From Euptelea pleiosperma (lineage: Eukaryota; Streptophyta; Magnoliopsida; Ranunculales; Eupteleaceae): a DNA stretch of 64,000 bases. Shown one piece after another: positions 43,601 to 54,837 of the stretch. The translations under genes and the position numbers were made by a program. A model generated the notes under the pieces. That model worked only from the letters and a program-made list of their open reading frames with translations. It was not told where the DNA came from and did no database searches. The number at the start of each line of letters is the position of its first letter. Within the stretch, counting starts at the first letter, position 1. Location of the stretch: assembly GCA_035048495.1 (NCBI GenBank), contig CM068549.1, positions 11,952,000 through 12,015,999 on the forward strand, read 5' to 3'.

Positions 43601-45763
43601 TGTGGTACGTCTCTTAAAGAGGCCGTTCCTCTGCCATAAGTGAGAAATAGGGGTGCGGAAGACTAACTCTTAGATCGAATCAGTCAAAGGTTTGGACAGG
43701 TCCAACCGGGCTTTGGCTTGAAAAAGAAAGCCCTAGACTCGGCAAAAAGTTGCCACAAGGAAACACTGGAGTAGTGATCCTAAATGATGCACATAGAGCA
43801 AATAAGATAATTCTATGTCTAAAACAAATCAGGATAAGTTTGAGGGTTTATCTTATTATTAGTTTGTGGGGTGTGGTAGATTATGACAGTGGATAGACCA
43901 CTGGTTTATCTTTTTAACTGTCGAACTAACTTTGTCGCTCTTAGGTTCTCACTAGGATATACTCTTCAAAGCAAATGCTTCAGTACTAACTCAAATTGAT
44001 CGCAAGATAATCCGAAGCCTAGACAAACATGTGGCACATCAGTTGACTTAAATACACCCCAGACTTGTCGGATTTGTCAAGCAATGGAGATGAGTGTTCC
44101 CTTAGTATAAGCTAGGGTTGGTTTGTGTTCCTAACTCAACAAATAGCAGACCAACAAAGAACCAGGGAAGCCACTGGCGAACTCGGTATACTTGAGTAGT
44201 AGGGACCTATGGTTGTGTTAGATAACAAGGACCCGCACTCATGGACTTATTCGACTTGGGATTGATAGAAAGACTACGTGGAGAGGTATCCTAGAACACT
44301 GATCTAGTGTGGCTCTAGCTCTTGGTTCTTTTTATTAGAGTGGATCTTTGGGATCAAGCTCAGCTGGAGTGATGAGGTGGGTGATGAAGTCCCACCAGTT
44401 TTAGAAGGAGCTGGGTCTGATCAATTAGGGTTCATTAATTAGCGGCCACATCCACGCAGTGCGAATAGGTTGATGCAAAAAGCAAATAAACACGCGGCAG
44501 TATAATTAAGGGTGTCAATGGGTCGATTTCGGTTCGGTTCCCAGTGGTACCAGAACCGGAACCTATTACAGAAATCGGTTCTGATTCTTATCGGTTCTGG
44601 TTCTTAAACAAGTGGTACCGGAACTGATAAATAACCAATCAGCCGTCGGGTAACCGATTCCTAAACGGTTCTTTTTTCTCAAAAATAAATTAATTAAAAC
44701 AATGTGAAATGTAAATATATAATGATTTATGTTAGAGACCATTGACGATGGAGGTTTGGCCCATCCCTAGGTGGACCTATAGACGAAAGATTAGCTTGAT
44801 TGATGATTTCTATTTGTTTGAACTGACTAGTTGAAGAAGACACAGTTAGAACTCTACAATCAGGCTGATTTTTTTGTCTGAATGACATAGGGATATGCCA
44901 AACATCACACGGTCTATGGTGTATATTTTAAGAGTGTATTCTATTCTAAGAGAGTGTATACGAAATCTATTCGACAAAGGCTTGTGTTTGTGTACATGCA
45001 GCGATTCCTCCGATGGAAGAAGATCCAAAAACCTCACAATAGATTGACAGTTGACAGCGGACAATGTGCGACGGCCGGTTAACGACAAATGGTAGCCGAT
45101 TGATGACGGATGGCAGACGGCGGACAATGATCGTTTGTTCGGACTTGCAGTGCTTTCTCCTCTCCAATAAGTTTTGTTTTGCTAGGGTTAGGTTTTCCCC
45201 AAAAAGAGAAAAGGAAGTATATAAACGACATGTAATATTCCAAAGTAGGGTTTGGAAACCTTCCAAGTTGTGCGAGATTGCACTCTCGATTGAGTGTGGA
45301 AATTTTTCAAAGTAAGGAAATTTTGGAAAATTAGAATATTTCTATGCTAGGACTTTCCAAAAATAAGAAAATTTCTAAGAATAGAATTTCTCCAAATTTG
45401 AATTTTCTAAAATGGAAACCCTAATTTTTAAATCTCTTTATTTCTGGAAACTTTCCAAAATCCAAAATTCCTAAAATCTAGCTAAAAATAGCAGAAAATA
45501 AGCATCATAATATTTTTGAATTATCACTCAATCTAGGGTTTCTAACAAACCCTAGAATAAGATCTAGCAAATATTCAAAAGATGGAAAGTGTCCTAAGTT
45601 ATTACAAGTTGCACTCGGCCATCCGAGGCATTTAAAAGAGTAATTAAAAAGTTCTAAAAATAACTAAAATGTTTGAAAATAAAGTTTTCATGAGTGGAGC
45701 TTTCCGCTTTAGCAGCTTTCCGATTGTCTTTTTCATTCCTTTTCGCACTTCTATACACCCGAA
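43601..45763 (-). other. Athila-like leader with a hAT-type MITE
   Basis: Region between the 5' LTR/primer site and the gag-like remnant, with no long ORF. From about 44510, TAAGGGTGTCAATGGGTCG followed by alternating CGGTTC/GAACCG words marks a common plant hAT-type MITE (to about 44690). Then comes a piece of the GGCCCATCCCTAGGTGGACC repeat family (44750-44830). Neither has clear ends. Confidence 0.45.
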
Positions 45764-45777
45764 CGGCAGCGGTGCCA
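45764..45777 (-). promoter_or_regulatory. Primer binding site, tRNA-Asp type
   Basis: Minus strand TGGCACCGCTGCCG, 2 nt inside the LTR end. The Athila-type site TGGCGCCGTTGCCG (complement of the tRNA-Asp 3' end) differs at two positions, both transitions. It marks the adjacent LTR as the 5' LTR. Confidence 0.7.
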
Positions 45778-45779
45778 TT

Positions 45780-48358
45780 TGAAACTAGGGTTTTTCATAA
45801 TTCCAACACATTTATAACAATCTGAGACTTCTAACCTGTAAAATGAGCAATTTTACACAGTGGCTCATGTCGGATGTCGATCCACACTCGAAATTAATCG
45901 AGTTAGCTCAATGAGAACACATAAGATGACTGGAAATTAAGCATGTAACCAATAAGCAAGAACTGATGATAAACAAACTGCTTTTCATTAAAATTCATGA
46001 AATCAAACTACAATTCTTGTAAGCAGATTAAAATAATAAACCTAACCAGAAAGCTGGGACAAATAGAGAGAGAAAATGCTAACAACTAGAGAGAGAAAGT
46101 GATATTGGAAGAGCGAGAGAGAGAAGGTACTTTCTAGAGAGAGAGAACTAGAGAAAGATATATAGAGTATAGAGAGGAAGCGAGAAAGAGAAATGGGTTT
46201 TAGAGAGAAAGTAAGAGAAAAAAAGAGAAAATACGTTGAACACTTACTCGGTGAGTGATTCGGTGATCGACCATTTGATTTGGCTGATGAATGAGGATCG
46301 GCCTTGGTTGTGCTTGGGAGGAGAAGTGGTGCTCGATCGGGTGCTGTCAAGGGAGGAGGAGATTCACCCATGGGTTGGCCGTGGTAGTTGCAGGTGGCAA
46401 CTCTGGTTATGGAAGGTGGTGTTGCCAATCGCCGCAAGGAAGAAGCTAAGACCTGTGGTTTTGCAGGCTGGGGGCACCGTCAAGATGAAGAAGAAGAAGG
46501 TGAGTTACAAATGGGAAGGTGGCAATGATGGTGATAGCCGGTCAAGGTGCTAGACAGCCAAGGGGAGAGGATAACGGGCTGCCCGATAACAGCAAGCATT
46601 GAACGGCAAAGCCATGCACTAGTGGAAGAGATGACGGCTTCTTGGCCGGTTACTTGGAGTGGGATCTGCACGTTATGTTGAAGAGGTAGAGGGCATTGAA
46701 GGATGGAGGAAGCAGGGTCGTCCTCCAATGGTGGTGTAGCAAGTTCGCCGGCCGGAGTTGCAGGTGCATCTTCAGCTAGAAATCCATGAAGATGAGCAAG
46801 ACGGTGGAGGAGTTGTTTGTTTCTTGGAAGAGGTGCGCCCCAAGAGAACTCTGGACCGGTGTCGCTGCCTGCAACACTGGCAGTGAGGAGCATGGTTGAG
46901 AAGTGAAAGGTTTTGGTGGGGGCACTGCACCAGTTGCCAGTGGTGGAGTGGCCAAAACCAGTCCATTTTTGGACTGTGGTGCTTGCGCGCAGCTAATGCA
47001 ATAGTAGGTGGAGGTGGAGGTGGAAGAGGAGAACGGATTCAGGAAGAAGAGGAAGGATCAAGAAGCGGAAGAAGGAGGATGAGCGGTGAATGAAGAGCTC
47101 GCCGGAGAAGACGAACCAGTCCGGCGAGCTTAACAGTGGAGAAGAAGAAGAAGAAGAAGAAGAGAAAAAGAAAGAAGAAGAAGAAGATAGAAAGAAGAAG
47201 GTGGTAGAGCCAGCGCACTAGTCCGGTGGTGGCTCTCCGGAGAAGAAGGAATGGAGAAGAAGAAGAAGAAAGAAGAAAGAGGAAAGAAGAGAAGAGGAAG
47301 GAAACCTTAGGGTTTCTCTTTTTAAAGGGAGAAACCGTGGTTTATCTTTTTTAAGGGAAAAACCATGGAGAAGAAACCCACGGTGTCTAAAAAGAATTTT
47401 TTTATTTTTTATTTTTTTGAGGAATGATTTAGTGGGTTGCGGGCTCGGGCTCGAGATTTATGGGCCATTTGGCCATGAGGTTCGTGGGCCTCTTGTGAGG
47501 CCGCGGGTTAGGGTGCTTTTGGTCACCAGGTGGAAAAAATGCATTTTTCTTAAAAGCCATTTCCTTTGAAATAATCAAACATGCTCTCAGGGTTTTGAAT
47601 TGGGGCTAAGTGATGAGGGCCCTCTGATGAACGTGAGATGATTGTAGGTTGTTGGATGATGAGATAGGGTGCTCATTCGATCGATCAGATGTTAGGGATG
47701 AATAATCGGATGGTCAGATGGTAGATCAGATGACGATTGAACGATGGATTTGATGGATAATGGTGATAGGTTAAGGAGAGAGAGTTGGTAAGAGCTAAGA
47801 GAGAGAAAATTAGGATTTAGAGAGATGAAAGAGAATTAGAGGAGATGAGAGAGAAAATGTTAGAAAATGGAGAGAAAATCACTGGCAGAGGGTTTGAACC
47901 CTGATCTTCACTGTGTCCCTCATCACGCTTTACCAGTAGAGCAGACCATCATTTCTTGTTGACTCATACGACTTTAAACGCTTTGGTATGTCTCTTGGTC
48001 ATTGGCTCTTCCACTTTCTTCGTTCTTTGGGCCGACTCTTTCGGTCCTCTTGTTCAGCCTGTATTTGGCCCATATCTTATAATCATAGCCTGTTGGCTCT
48101 CTAAGCTTTGATAATGGGCTTTCATGATCGATGTGGGCCCGCAAGTCTCGAGAATCATCCAATTGGGGTTTCTTGTGACAGAAGAAGCACGTAATGAGAC
48201 TTAATCAGAACGACTTTATATTTAGACTTCCAAAAATGTGTTTAATGCCTGCAAATATACCATTTCGTCTAAAAAAATGTGTTTTACACAACATAAGAGA
48301 CTCTTACATAGAAAAGTGGATAAATAGAACAGTTTTATGTAGGAGAGTGCGATAACGC
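45780..48358 (-). repeat. Athila-like 5' LTR
   Basis: Plus strand starts TGAAACTAGGG at 45780 and runs parallel to 18877-21780. It lacks the last ~55 bp: the match stops after GATAACGCTG at 48358, where the others continue to GAATATCA. It contains the GAA-rich block (47100-47300) and a tRNA-like module (47884-47950). ORFs here mirror those in the other LTR only in part and are taken as incidental. Confidence 0.85.
47884..47950 (-). other. tRNA-like module in LTR (copy 4)
   Basis: Minus strand TCTGCTCTACTGG, 31 nt, then GGGTTCAAACCC, a good B-box core. Same spacing as the 42537-42607 copy. Confidence 0.5.
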
Positions 48359-49914
48359 TGTCAATATTGTTTTTATCACTTGTTTTTCTTAAAATACACA
48401 TACAATTAAAATATAATATATGTTGAATATAAAGAGACTACAGAAACCTTTTTTTGCATGTAAAGGATTTCTTCTTTTTATTTTTAATTTGACACACATT
48501 GCGCATACCTACAAAAAGATAAATAAGTCTTTAAAATTTTAAAAGATATAATAAAGAGATTTGAAAATTTTGGAAATCAAAGTTTTTCATTTTAGGTAAA
48601 GATGTTTGTTAATTCTAAAAATGACGCACTACAATGTTGTTGACCCCAAACAATTGAGATAATGTGCAAATGATGATGATAAGATTTTTTTAATTGTATG
48701 TAAGTGAAGTGGTGAAGCCTTATTTTTGCCTTAGTACAATAAAATTGGAGAATATATTGTTAGAAAGTGAGAGAAATAAAATCAAGCGCGTTGCAGGAAT
48801 CAAGACAAGGGGAACCAATTTGAAGACTAATACAAATGGATAATTAAGAAAATTGAGTGCCAAATGGGGCTATTTTACACAGTATTAGTTATAATGTCTG
48901 CAAATGAAGATGGATAAACTAGATTTTAATTTATTTAGGGTATCAATAGCTACTCAAGATGAATGATCTAGTGTGGGCAATGAATGACCACCTGAGGCTA
49001 AGTTCTAAACAAACTAATGATTAGGTTGATCAAGACAAGTGGAAAACAAGTATAGCCATTGACAATATGAACATGATTCACTGATAGAAATAAGTTGCAT
49101 GGGAAAAAAATCAATACCAAAGACATCTATAAGAGGTGGATTTATTGGGTACAATTGTGGGATAAAAAAGTGAGATCTAAAGATAACTTTAGACAATAGT
49201 TTTGGCTAAACAATTGTTAATCTAACCACGACCGAGTTAGAGAGCGACGAGACACTAATAATATTTCGTCGACTCTAATGACTTCCTCTACCAACAATGA
49301 CATTATGTCCAGCATGTTTATTTATTAAATAGTGGTTATTGGAAATTTATATGTCGTTGTCTATTTGGCACATTCAACTTATTGGATAAATTCCATTTAG
49401 GTGTGACCCACAATATTTGAAGACATTGCTAGCGGGGATATTGATCTCTCTCAAAAACTATCAATCATCTGAATGTTACAATCTTCTTCTAAACCTCTGA
49501 AGGAGTGGGTATACATTTTTTATCTAACCCCCCTAATGACCATTCTCTTCTCATACCTAAGTGAAAATTTCATTAGGGTCGATTTTCTTGTGTTAGAGCC
49601 TATTGTTGACTTTAGAGTTTTGAGCTCTATTTTCAATTTAATTAAGAAGTTAGCTTTAGGCCCTCATCCTCTAACTATTTTAAAAAAAATGAAGCACATT
49701 GAAAAAAAAATTTGTCTTATCCACTATAGTAGGGGGTATTTATAATCCATGATAATTATGGTGAAAGAAGTGAAAACTAAAAATGTATTTACTCTAAGAA
49801 TTGATACCTAGGTTGGTTCCCTGATCTATGGTTTTAAATCTAGGAAACATTTGGAACCACTATAGAGTATCATTTAAAATAACTTAACACGATTATTTAA
49901 GACCGAAAAACATT
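48359..49914. other. Intergenic; possible upstream part of a decayed LINE
   Basis: AT-rich and stop-rich. 49470-49740 has an open 90-codon stretch (EWVYIFYLTPLMTIL...), which precedes the LINE endonuclease remnant and may be its ORF1 or spacer. No domain is recognised. Confidence 0.4.
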
Positions 49915-50560
49915 CTATGGAATGTGAGGTATTGACAAGCACCATTTCAAGCAGGCTATTGGAGATGTAATTTGTCAAAATAAACTTAACATAATAGTCT
50001 TGCTCGAGACTATGTAAAATAAAAGAATGGATGTAATATAATTAAAAAACTTGGGTTTGATTATTATTACAATATTCCACTCGAGATTTGACAGGTATAT
50101 GGGCCCTTCGAAACAACTACATGGAAAATATCGAATTTATTGGCTATATTGACAAAACCATTCATTTTAGAGTTACTGACAACGCTAACATCAAGTTAGT
50201 TATTTTTTCTATATATCCTTATACCTAGTCATTTGAAAGGAGAATTTGGGATGACTTAAGGAGATACAACCTCTTGGCAAGGTCCTTGGATGAGTATGAG
50301 AGACTTCAACGCCATCACTATGACGAATAAAAAAGCAATGATTTTTTAGAATGCATTGACGACTATGGCCTTATAGGTTTGAGGCATAGAGTTAATACTT
50401 TCACTTGTTACAATGCTCGAGAAGGGTTAGCAAACAGACGAGACTTTAATGAATGGATAGTAAAATATTTTAAACACAAATGCCATTCTCACTCACCTCT
50501 TATAGATATATAGGATTTGATCGTGCTCTAATTCTTTTGTGGACCAAAGCCCAGTTCAAA
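49915..50560 (+). pseudogene. LINE endonuclease-domain remnant
   Basis: Plus strand, several frames: NVRGIDKHHFKQAIGDVI, NKLNIIVLLET, RMDVI-LKNLGFD, then MRDFNAITM (the MGDFN catalytic motif with Gly to Arg), LE-IDDYGLIGLRHRVNTFTCYNAREGLANRRDF. This is the AP-endonuclease-like domain of plant L1 ORF2, with stops and shifts throughout. The RT is absent. Confidence 0.7.
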
Positions 50561-51483
50561 AAATTGGCAAACCCATTTAGAGTAGAAATAATGTGATATG
50601 AGCACCCGTATTAAATGGGTTGATCATTAACACACCATGTGTATTGTAGCATAGGAGGATCAAATTATATATATCTAAAAGGGATGAAATTAAATGAATA
50701 CAATTTTTGTAATTCAAAGTATAATCACGGTGAATTTTGCGAAAGATAACTGATCCAATTGAATGGGACATAAGCCAATTATTTACAAATAGTGCATGCA
50801 TAATTGTAAATGGTCAAAGAGAAATCTATTCTAATATGATTGAAAATTGAAAACAAGAAAATGAAAGAAAATATCACAATAGGTGATGTTGTAAAAAACT
50901 ACAAATAATGGACTTAAACAATGATTTTCAAATATTAAGAGTAAATTATAATTTATGATAGTGATAAGCAGGTGTTGATGGAGAAATTCGAGATTTAAAT
51001 AATGTAAAGCAGGATGCAAGTCTCTCTAAAATTTATAGGTCTTCCAATCATAATTTAATCTCTTAAGTCTCTTTTGCTTAATTTTTTAATTAAGTACTTT
51101 TTGATTATTCTAATTTATTTAATTATTAAAAACTAAAAATAGAAAAAAAATACCGTACCATATATCTTTTCTTTTACCATCATTGATTTCTCTTTCTCTT
51201 TGATTATATTTTTTTTTTTTGCTATTTAACACGTTTTATGGTGCATTTTTACTTATGCATCATACTATTGCAAGTCCTTCTCATTAGATATGACGTTGAG
51301 AATGTGATCAAAGAACTCACGAATATCATTTGTGATAAGGATGTCAATCTTGCTAAAGGTGCATTTAACATTGTAATGATATTTTTTAATTACTTTTTAC
51401 TTGCTTTAGTTTTTCTTGGATCGTACTTTGCATGTGTTGCTCCTCGTATACTAGAAAATCTGCGTATAAGTTATGTTAGGGTT
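50561..51483. other. AT-rich intergenic DNA
   Basis: Nothing recognised. An open frame from 51238 runs into the LINE insertion at about 51496 and encodes a hydrophobic stretch (NYFLLALVFLGSYFACVA) without known family; coding status is doubtful. Confidence 0.4.
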
Positions 51484-51495
51484 CATGAAACTATT

Positions 51496-52557
51496 TTTTT
51501 TTGTAAGCCAGATAGATTGATTACACAAAAAAGAAAATCAACCGAGGTGGTTATTACTCTTATCTCTATCAATGGCCATAGCAAGCCAGTTGGGAAGAGT
51601 AAGTGACCACTCCTGATTACACTGCCACGATTGGGCCGAAGTTGCTAGTTCATGAGCTATTACATTTGACCCCCACGGGGTATATACAAAACAAAAGAAG
51701 GAGAGGGAAGAAGTAATATTTAGGATATCCACACAACAAGTAGATGAATACCAACCAACATCTGGGGAACGGCTTTGTAGAGAGGTCACCAGAGATTAAG
51801 CATCCATTTCAATCTCTAGATCCAAAAAACCATATTGAATTGCTAGCGTGATGCCCCACCAGACCGCTAGAGCTTATGCTTCTTCGGGAGATTGGGCGCG
51901 AGCTGATCTACCACCTGCTAACACACAATCAGTTGATTCATTTTGGAAGATAAAACCAAGACCTGCAGGATTGTTTGCATTTTTTCATGCTCCATCAGTG
52001 TTTAATTTGATTCGGCCTTGGGTTGGGGGTTTCCATCTAGCTTTGCTTGGAACTTTGGGAGTACCCTCATCAGTTGCCCTCTGTATGAGGAATGAAGGAA
52101 CTGAATCAAGGATTTTTAACGGTTTATAACGTGAAGTGTTGTGAATCCAGGAGTTTCTATGCTACCAAATTCTCCATAGAAGAACACAGAAGTATTCCAA
52201 CTCCTTTTTCAAGTTCTGGAAGATACCATTTTTCTCCAACAGATTTGTCAAGCAAGTAACAATTTCCCCCTCACTTTTATCTGCCCATCTCATAGAAAGA
52301 GGGGATGCAAACCATATTTTGTCACTATTCGGGCAAGAAAATAAGGCATGGATGGTCGTTTCTTTTGGGTGGTTGCATCGGGAACATCTTTCCTCAATAT
52401 CCGGAATACAAGCATGAAGATTTGCTTTCGAGGGAATTATATCTCTGAGCACTTTCCATAAGAAGAATTGACATCATTTAGGAATGTTTATTTTCCAGAT
52501 TTGTTTCCAAATGTGAGATGGGATGCCATTAGGTTGAGGTTGACTATTTTGTTGAGA
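51496..52557 (-). mobile_element. 5'-truncated LINE with zinc-binding and RNase H ends
   Basis: Minus strand from 52452: LRDIIPSKANLHACIPDIEERCSRC... with HALFSCPNSDKIWF, the zinc-binding RT tail. Then fragments of a LINE RNase H: LVTSLQSRSPDVGW and YTPWGSNVIAHELA. The 3' end has a T-run at 51494-51502 (poly(A) on minus). Likely target copies CATGAAACTATT (51484-51495) and CATGCAAACTACT (52558-52570) are imperfect. Confidence 0.75.
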
Positions 52558-52570
52558 CATGCAAACTACT

Positions 52571-53049
52571 TTTACTAAAATAATATATCGTCCAATATAT
52601 ATTCTTGAGGGAGCTTATAAAAAGTGATATAAGCTCTAACACGCCATATACAAATGATAATCATTGATTTGGGATACATCCGCTAGATAAAAAAAATCCT
52701 ACACTGAAAATTTTCTCCTAATCAGGTTGTCTGGATCATAGTAACAAAATCGTACATATGGGCTAATAACCTTGCTCTCAAACCGCAACTTCACGATTTG
52801 AGAGTGGATTCGCAGCTAGATCCTGCTCCCAATTCTTTGAAAATGTGCTCCCATCTTTTTTAAGAGCCTAATTTCCTTTTTCTCTCATAAACCATTTCGA
52901 AATAATGTAACGGGGTTGGGGCGTTACCATTATAAGGGACGTTTTGAGACCATACCAAAAAGTCCATTGATTAGTCCCAAACACAGGGCATAACAACTAG
53001 AACTGAACCAAAAAAAAACCATGATACAAATTTCAGTATCAAAAGTTTG
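52571..53049. other. Intergenic, small hAT-like repeat piece
   Basis: Mostly unrecognised. 52905-52960 (AATGTAACGGGGTTGGGGCGTTACC) matches the family at 14240-14310 and 18338-18530. Confidence 0.4.
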
Positions 53050-54185
53050 ATACTAAACCTTTCAAAATACCACGTGGGACAGTCTTTCCTCTCACTAACC
53101 TCATGAATGTTTGTCCTGCACCTTGGTGGATCTATTCACAAAATATCAGCCTGATTGATTATTTCTGAAAGTTGGATTTGAGCACTTTCCTTTTTAATCA
53201 TGGACTTGGAATCAATCGACGAGCTTGTTAAGGAGGCCACGATGAAAAGTGTTTAAATCCAATGGATATAAATCACCAACCATGCTGATTTTGGTATATA
53301 GGTCCACAAACCGTGCGTCAAACATTAATGTTGTCAGTAACTCGAAAGAGGGAGTAAAACTTGCCTGACCACTGACGGTCAGGGAAGGCCTGACCACCCA
53401 TAATATGGGACACGCGGTACACTCTAACCGTATGGATGTTTGGCCAATCCCTAAGTGGACCTACAAACCAAAAATCAACCTGATTATTATTTTCAAACCT
53501 TTGGATCTTTGTACCCAAATAATGGTAAATACTGCTCAAATTCTTACAATTAAAATCAACCCATGAAAATGACTTCGACCAATGCTTAGAAATTACTGAT
53601 CAGGTTGATTTTGGGTTTATAGGTCCAAAATTACTAATCAGGTTGATCTAGAAAATAACCGTATGGATGTTTGGCCAATCCCTAAGTGGACTTACAAACA
53701 AAAAATCAGCCTCATTAGTGATTGGAATTTGAGCATTATCGACCATTATTTGAGGTACAAAGATTGAAAGGTTTGAAATCACTAATCAGGCTGATTGTTG
53801 GTTTGGTCCACCTAGGGATTGAAAAAACATCTATACGGTCTGAGTCCTCTAAGAGTGTGCCACGTGGCTCATATTTTGCGTTGTCATCAAAGCTTTACTC
53901 ATAATTCTGTATCAAAGAAGTCCCTCAAAATGCCAAGTGGCACACTCTTTTAAGCACACTGACCCATGAATGGTTAACCCACAGTTTGGGGGACCTATAT
54001 TCCAAAAATCAGGATGAGTAGTGATTTCTAGTGTTGGATTAGAGCATTTTTTTCATCATGAACTGGACAATCTGTTGGTTCCAAGTCCATGATAAAAGTG
54101 CTCAAATCCAACCACCAGAAATCACCAATCATGATGATTTTTCTGTTTAGGTCTGCTAAGGTGTGGACCAACCAATGTACGCAAA
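53050..54185. repeat. Cluster of foldback repeats (GGTGGACCTA family)
   Basis: A ~90-bp phrase recurs in both orientations: CACTCT...ACCGTATGGATGTTTGGCC, CCCTAAGTGGACCTAC, AAAAATCAGCCTGATT, GTGATTTC. Forward copies occur near 53060-53180, 53400-53560, 53655-53730 and 53930-54040. Inverted copies occur near 53580-53640, 53770-53880 and 54090-54170. Pairs such as 53388-53560 with 53770-53880 make foldbacks. Related copies are at 17600-17860 and 44750-44830. Probably a non-autonomous DNA element family. Confidence 0.6.
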
Positions 54186-54208
54186 AATTCTAATACAGAG
54201 TTTTGTCT

Positions 54209-54365
54209 AGGGCTGCAACTTGGGCGGGCTCAAACCGACGTTGGACTAGGGTTGGGTTGGTCCCTTTAGCACTCGGGCTCGGGCTTAGTTTGGGAAAGCC
54301 CGATAAAATTTGGGTTGGGCTCGGGTTGAGATTTTGAAAAGCCCAACCCAACCCGAGCCCGACTA
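54209..54365. repeat. CCCAACC/GGGTTGG foldback repeat, second copy
   Basis: Starts TAGGGCTGCAACTTGGGCGG and matches 14869 onward, with CGGGCTCGGGC and CCCAACCCGAGCCCGAC arms. Truncated at the right by a (TA)n tract (54381-54403). Confidence 0.6.
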
Positions 54366-54380
54366 CAACATTATTACCAT

Positions 54381-54403
54381 TTATATATATATATATATAT
54401 ATA
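54381..54403. repeat. (TA)n microsatellite
   Basis: Uninterrupted TA dinucleotides at the end of the foldback repeat. Confidence 0.95.
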
Positions 54404-54837
54404 CTAAAATACCTATGACCCTCTCTTTTCATCCCCTTCTCTTTCACGTTAAAATCACCCCTCCTCACCCCCCTCTCAAACCCTAACTGCTCTCTTCTCC
54501 ACTCCTCTCTTTCAAACCCTAATTAATCTCTCTCTCCTCTCTCTCTCTCGAACACTAACCGTGCTTCCAATCTCCCATCCTCTCTATCATTCTCTCTCAA
54601 ACCCTCATGAACACAAAGAATACTAAGAATAGAGGGGTTTTCATATATTGGTTTCCCTATTCGATGGTTGTATAGGAGATCAGGGGTTGGCGATCGTGCT
54701 AAGGAAGCCGGACAAGACTTCCATGGTGGATCACACCATGTTGATGAACACCAAGTAATATCTTCTTATCTTCCAATTCTCTTTCTCTCTCTCTTTTGAA
54801 GTACTTTGTTCCTTAATTCCATTTCTCTTATTATCTC
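54404..54837. other. CT-rich stretch, nothing recognised
   Basis: Repeated CTCTCTC and AAACCCTAA words resemble a plant 5' leader, but no ORF with similarity follows. Confidence 0.4.

Larger units (their letters stand above)
18877..48358 (-). mobile_element. Athila-like Ty3/gypsy composite with nested insertions
   Basis: On the minus strand: 5' LTR (45780-48358, first ~55 bp missing), primer site (45764-45777), a leader and a gag-like coding remnant (43600 to 39390), a 3' non-coding part, a G-rich pre-LTR tract, and the 3' LTR (18877-21780). Its interior is interrupted by a solo LTR of its own family (40403-43052) and a 14-kb chromodomain element (24267-38294). Its 3' part has been tandemly duplicated (21066-24369). 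No RT, RNase H or integrase belonging to it is seen, so it is either internally deleted or a non-autonomous derivative. The tRNA-Asp-type primer site and TGATATTC LTR start point to Athila. That assignment is inference, since no Athila pol is present. Confidence 0.7.

Noticed and set aside
51238..51606. 122-codon ORF with a hydrophobic segment
   Set aside because: Its last third is LINE sequence read in antisense past the insertion point at about 51496, so it is not one gene. The first part has no recognised family.
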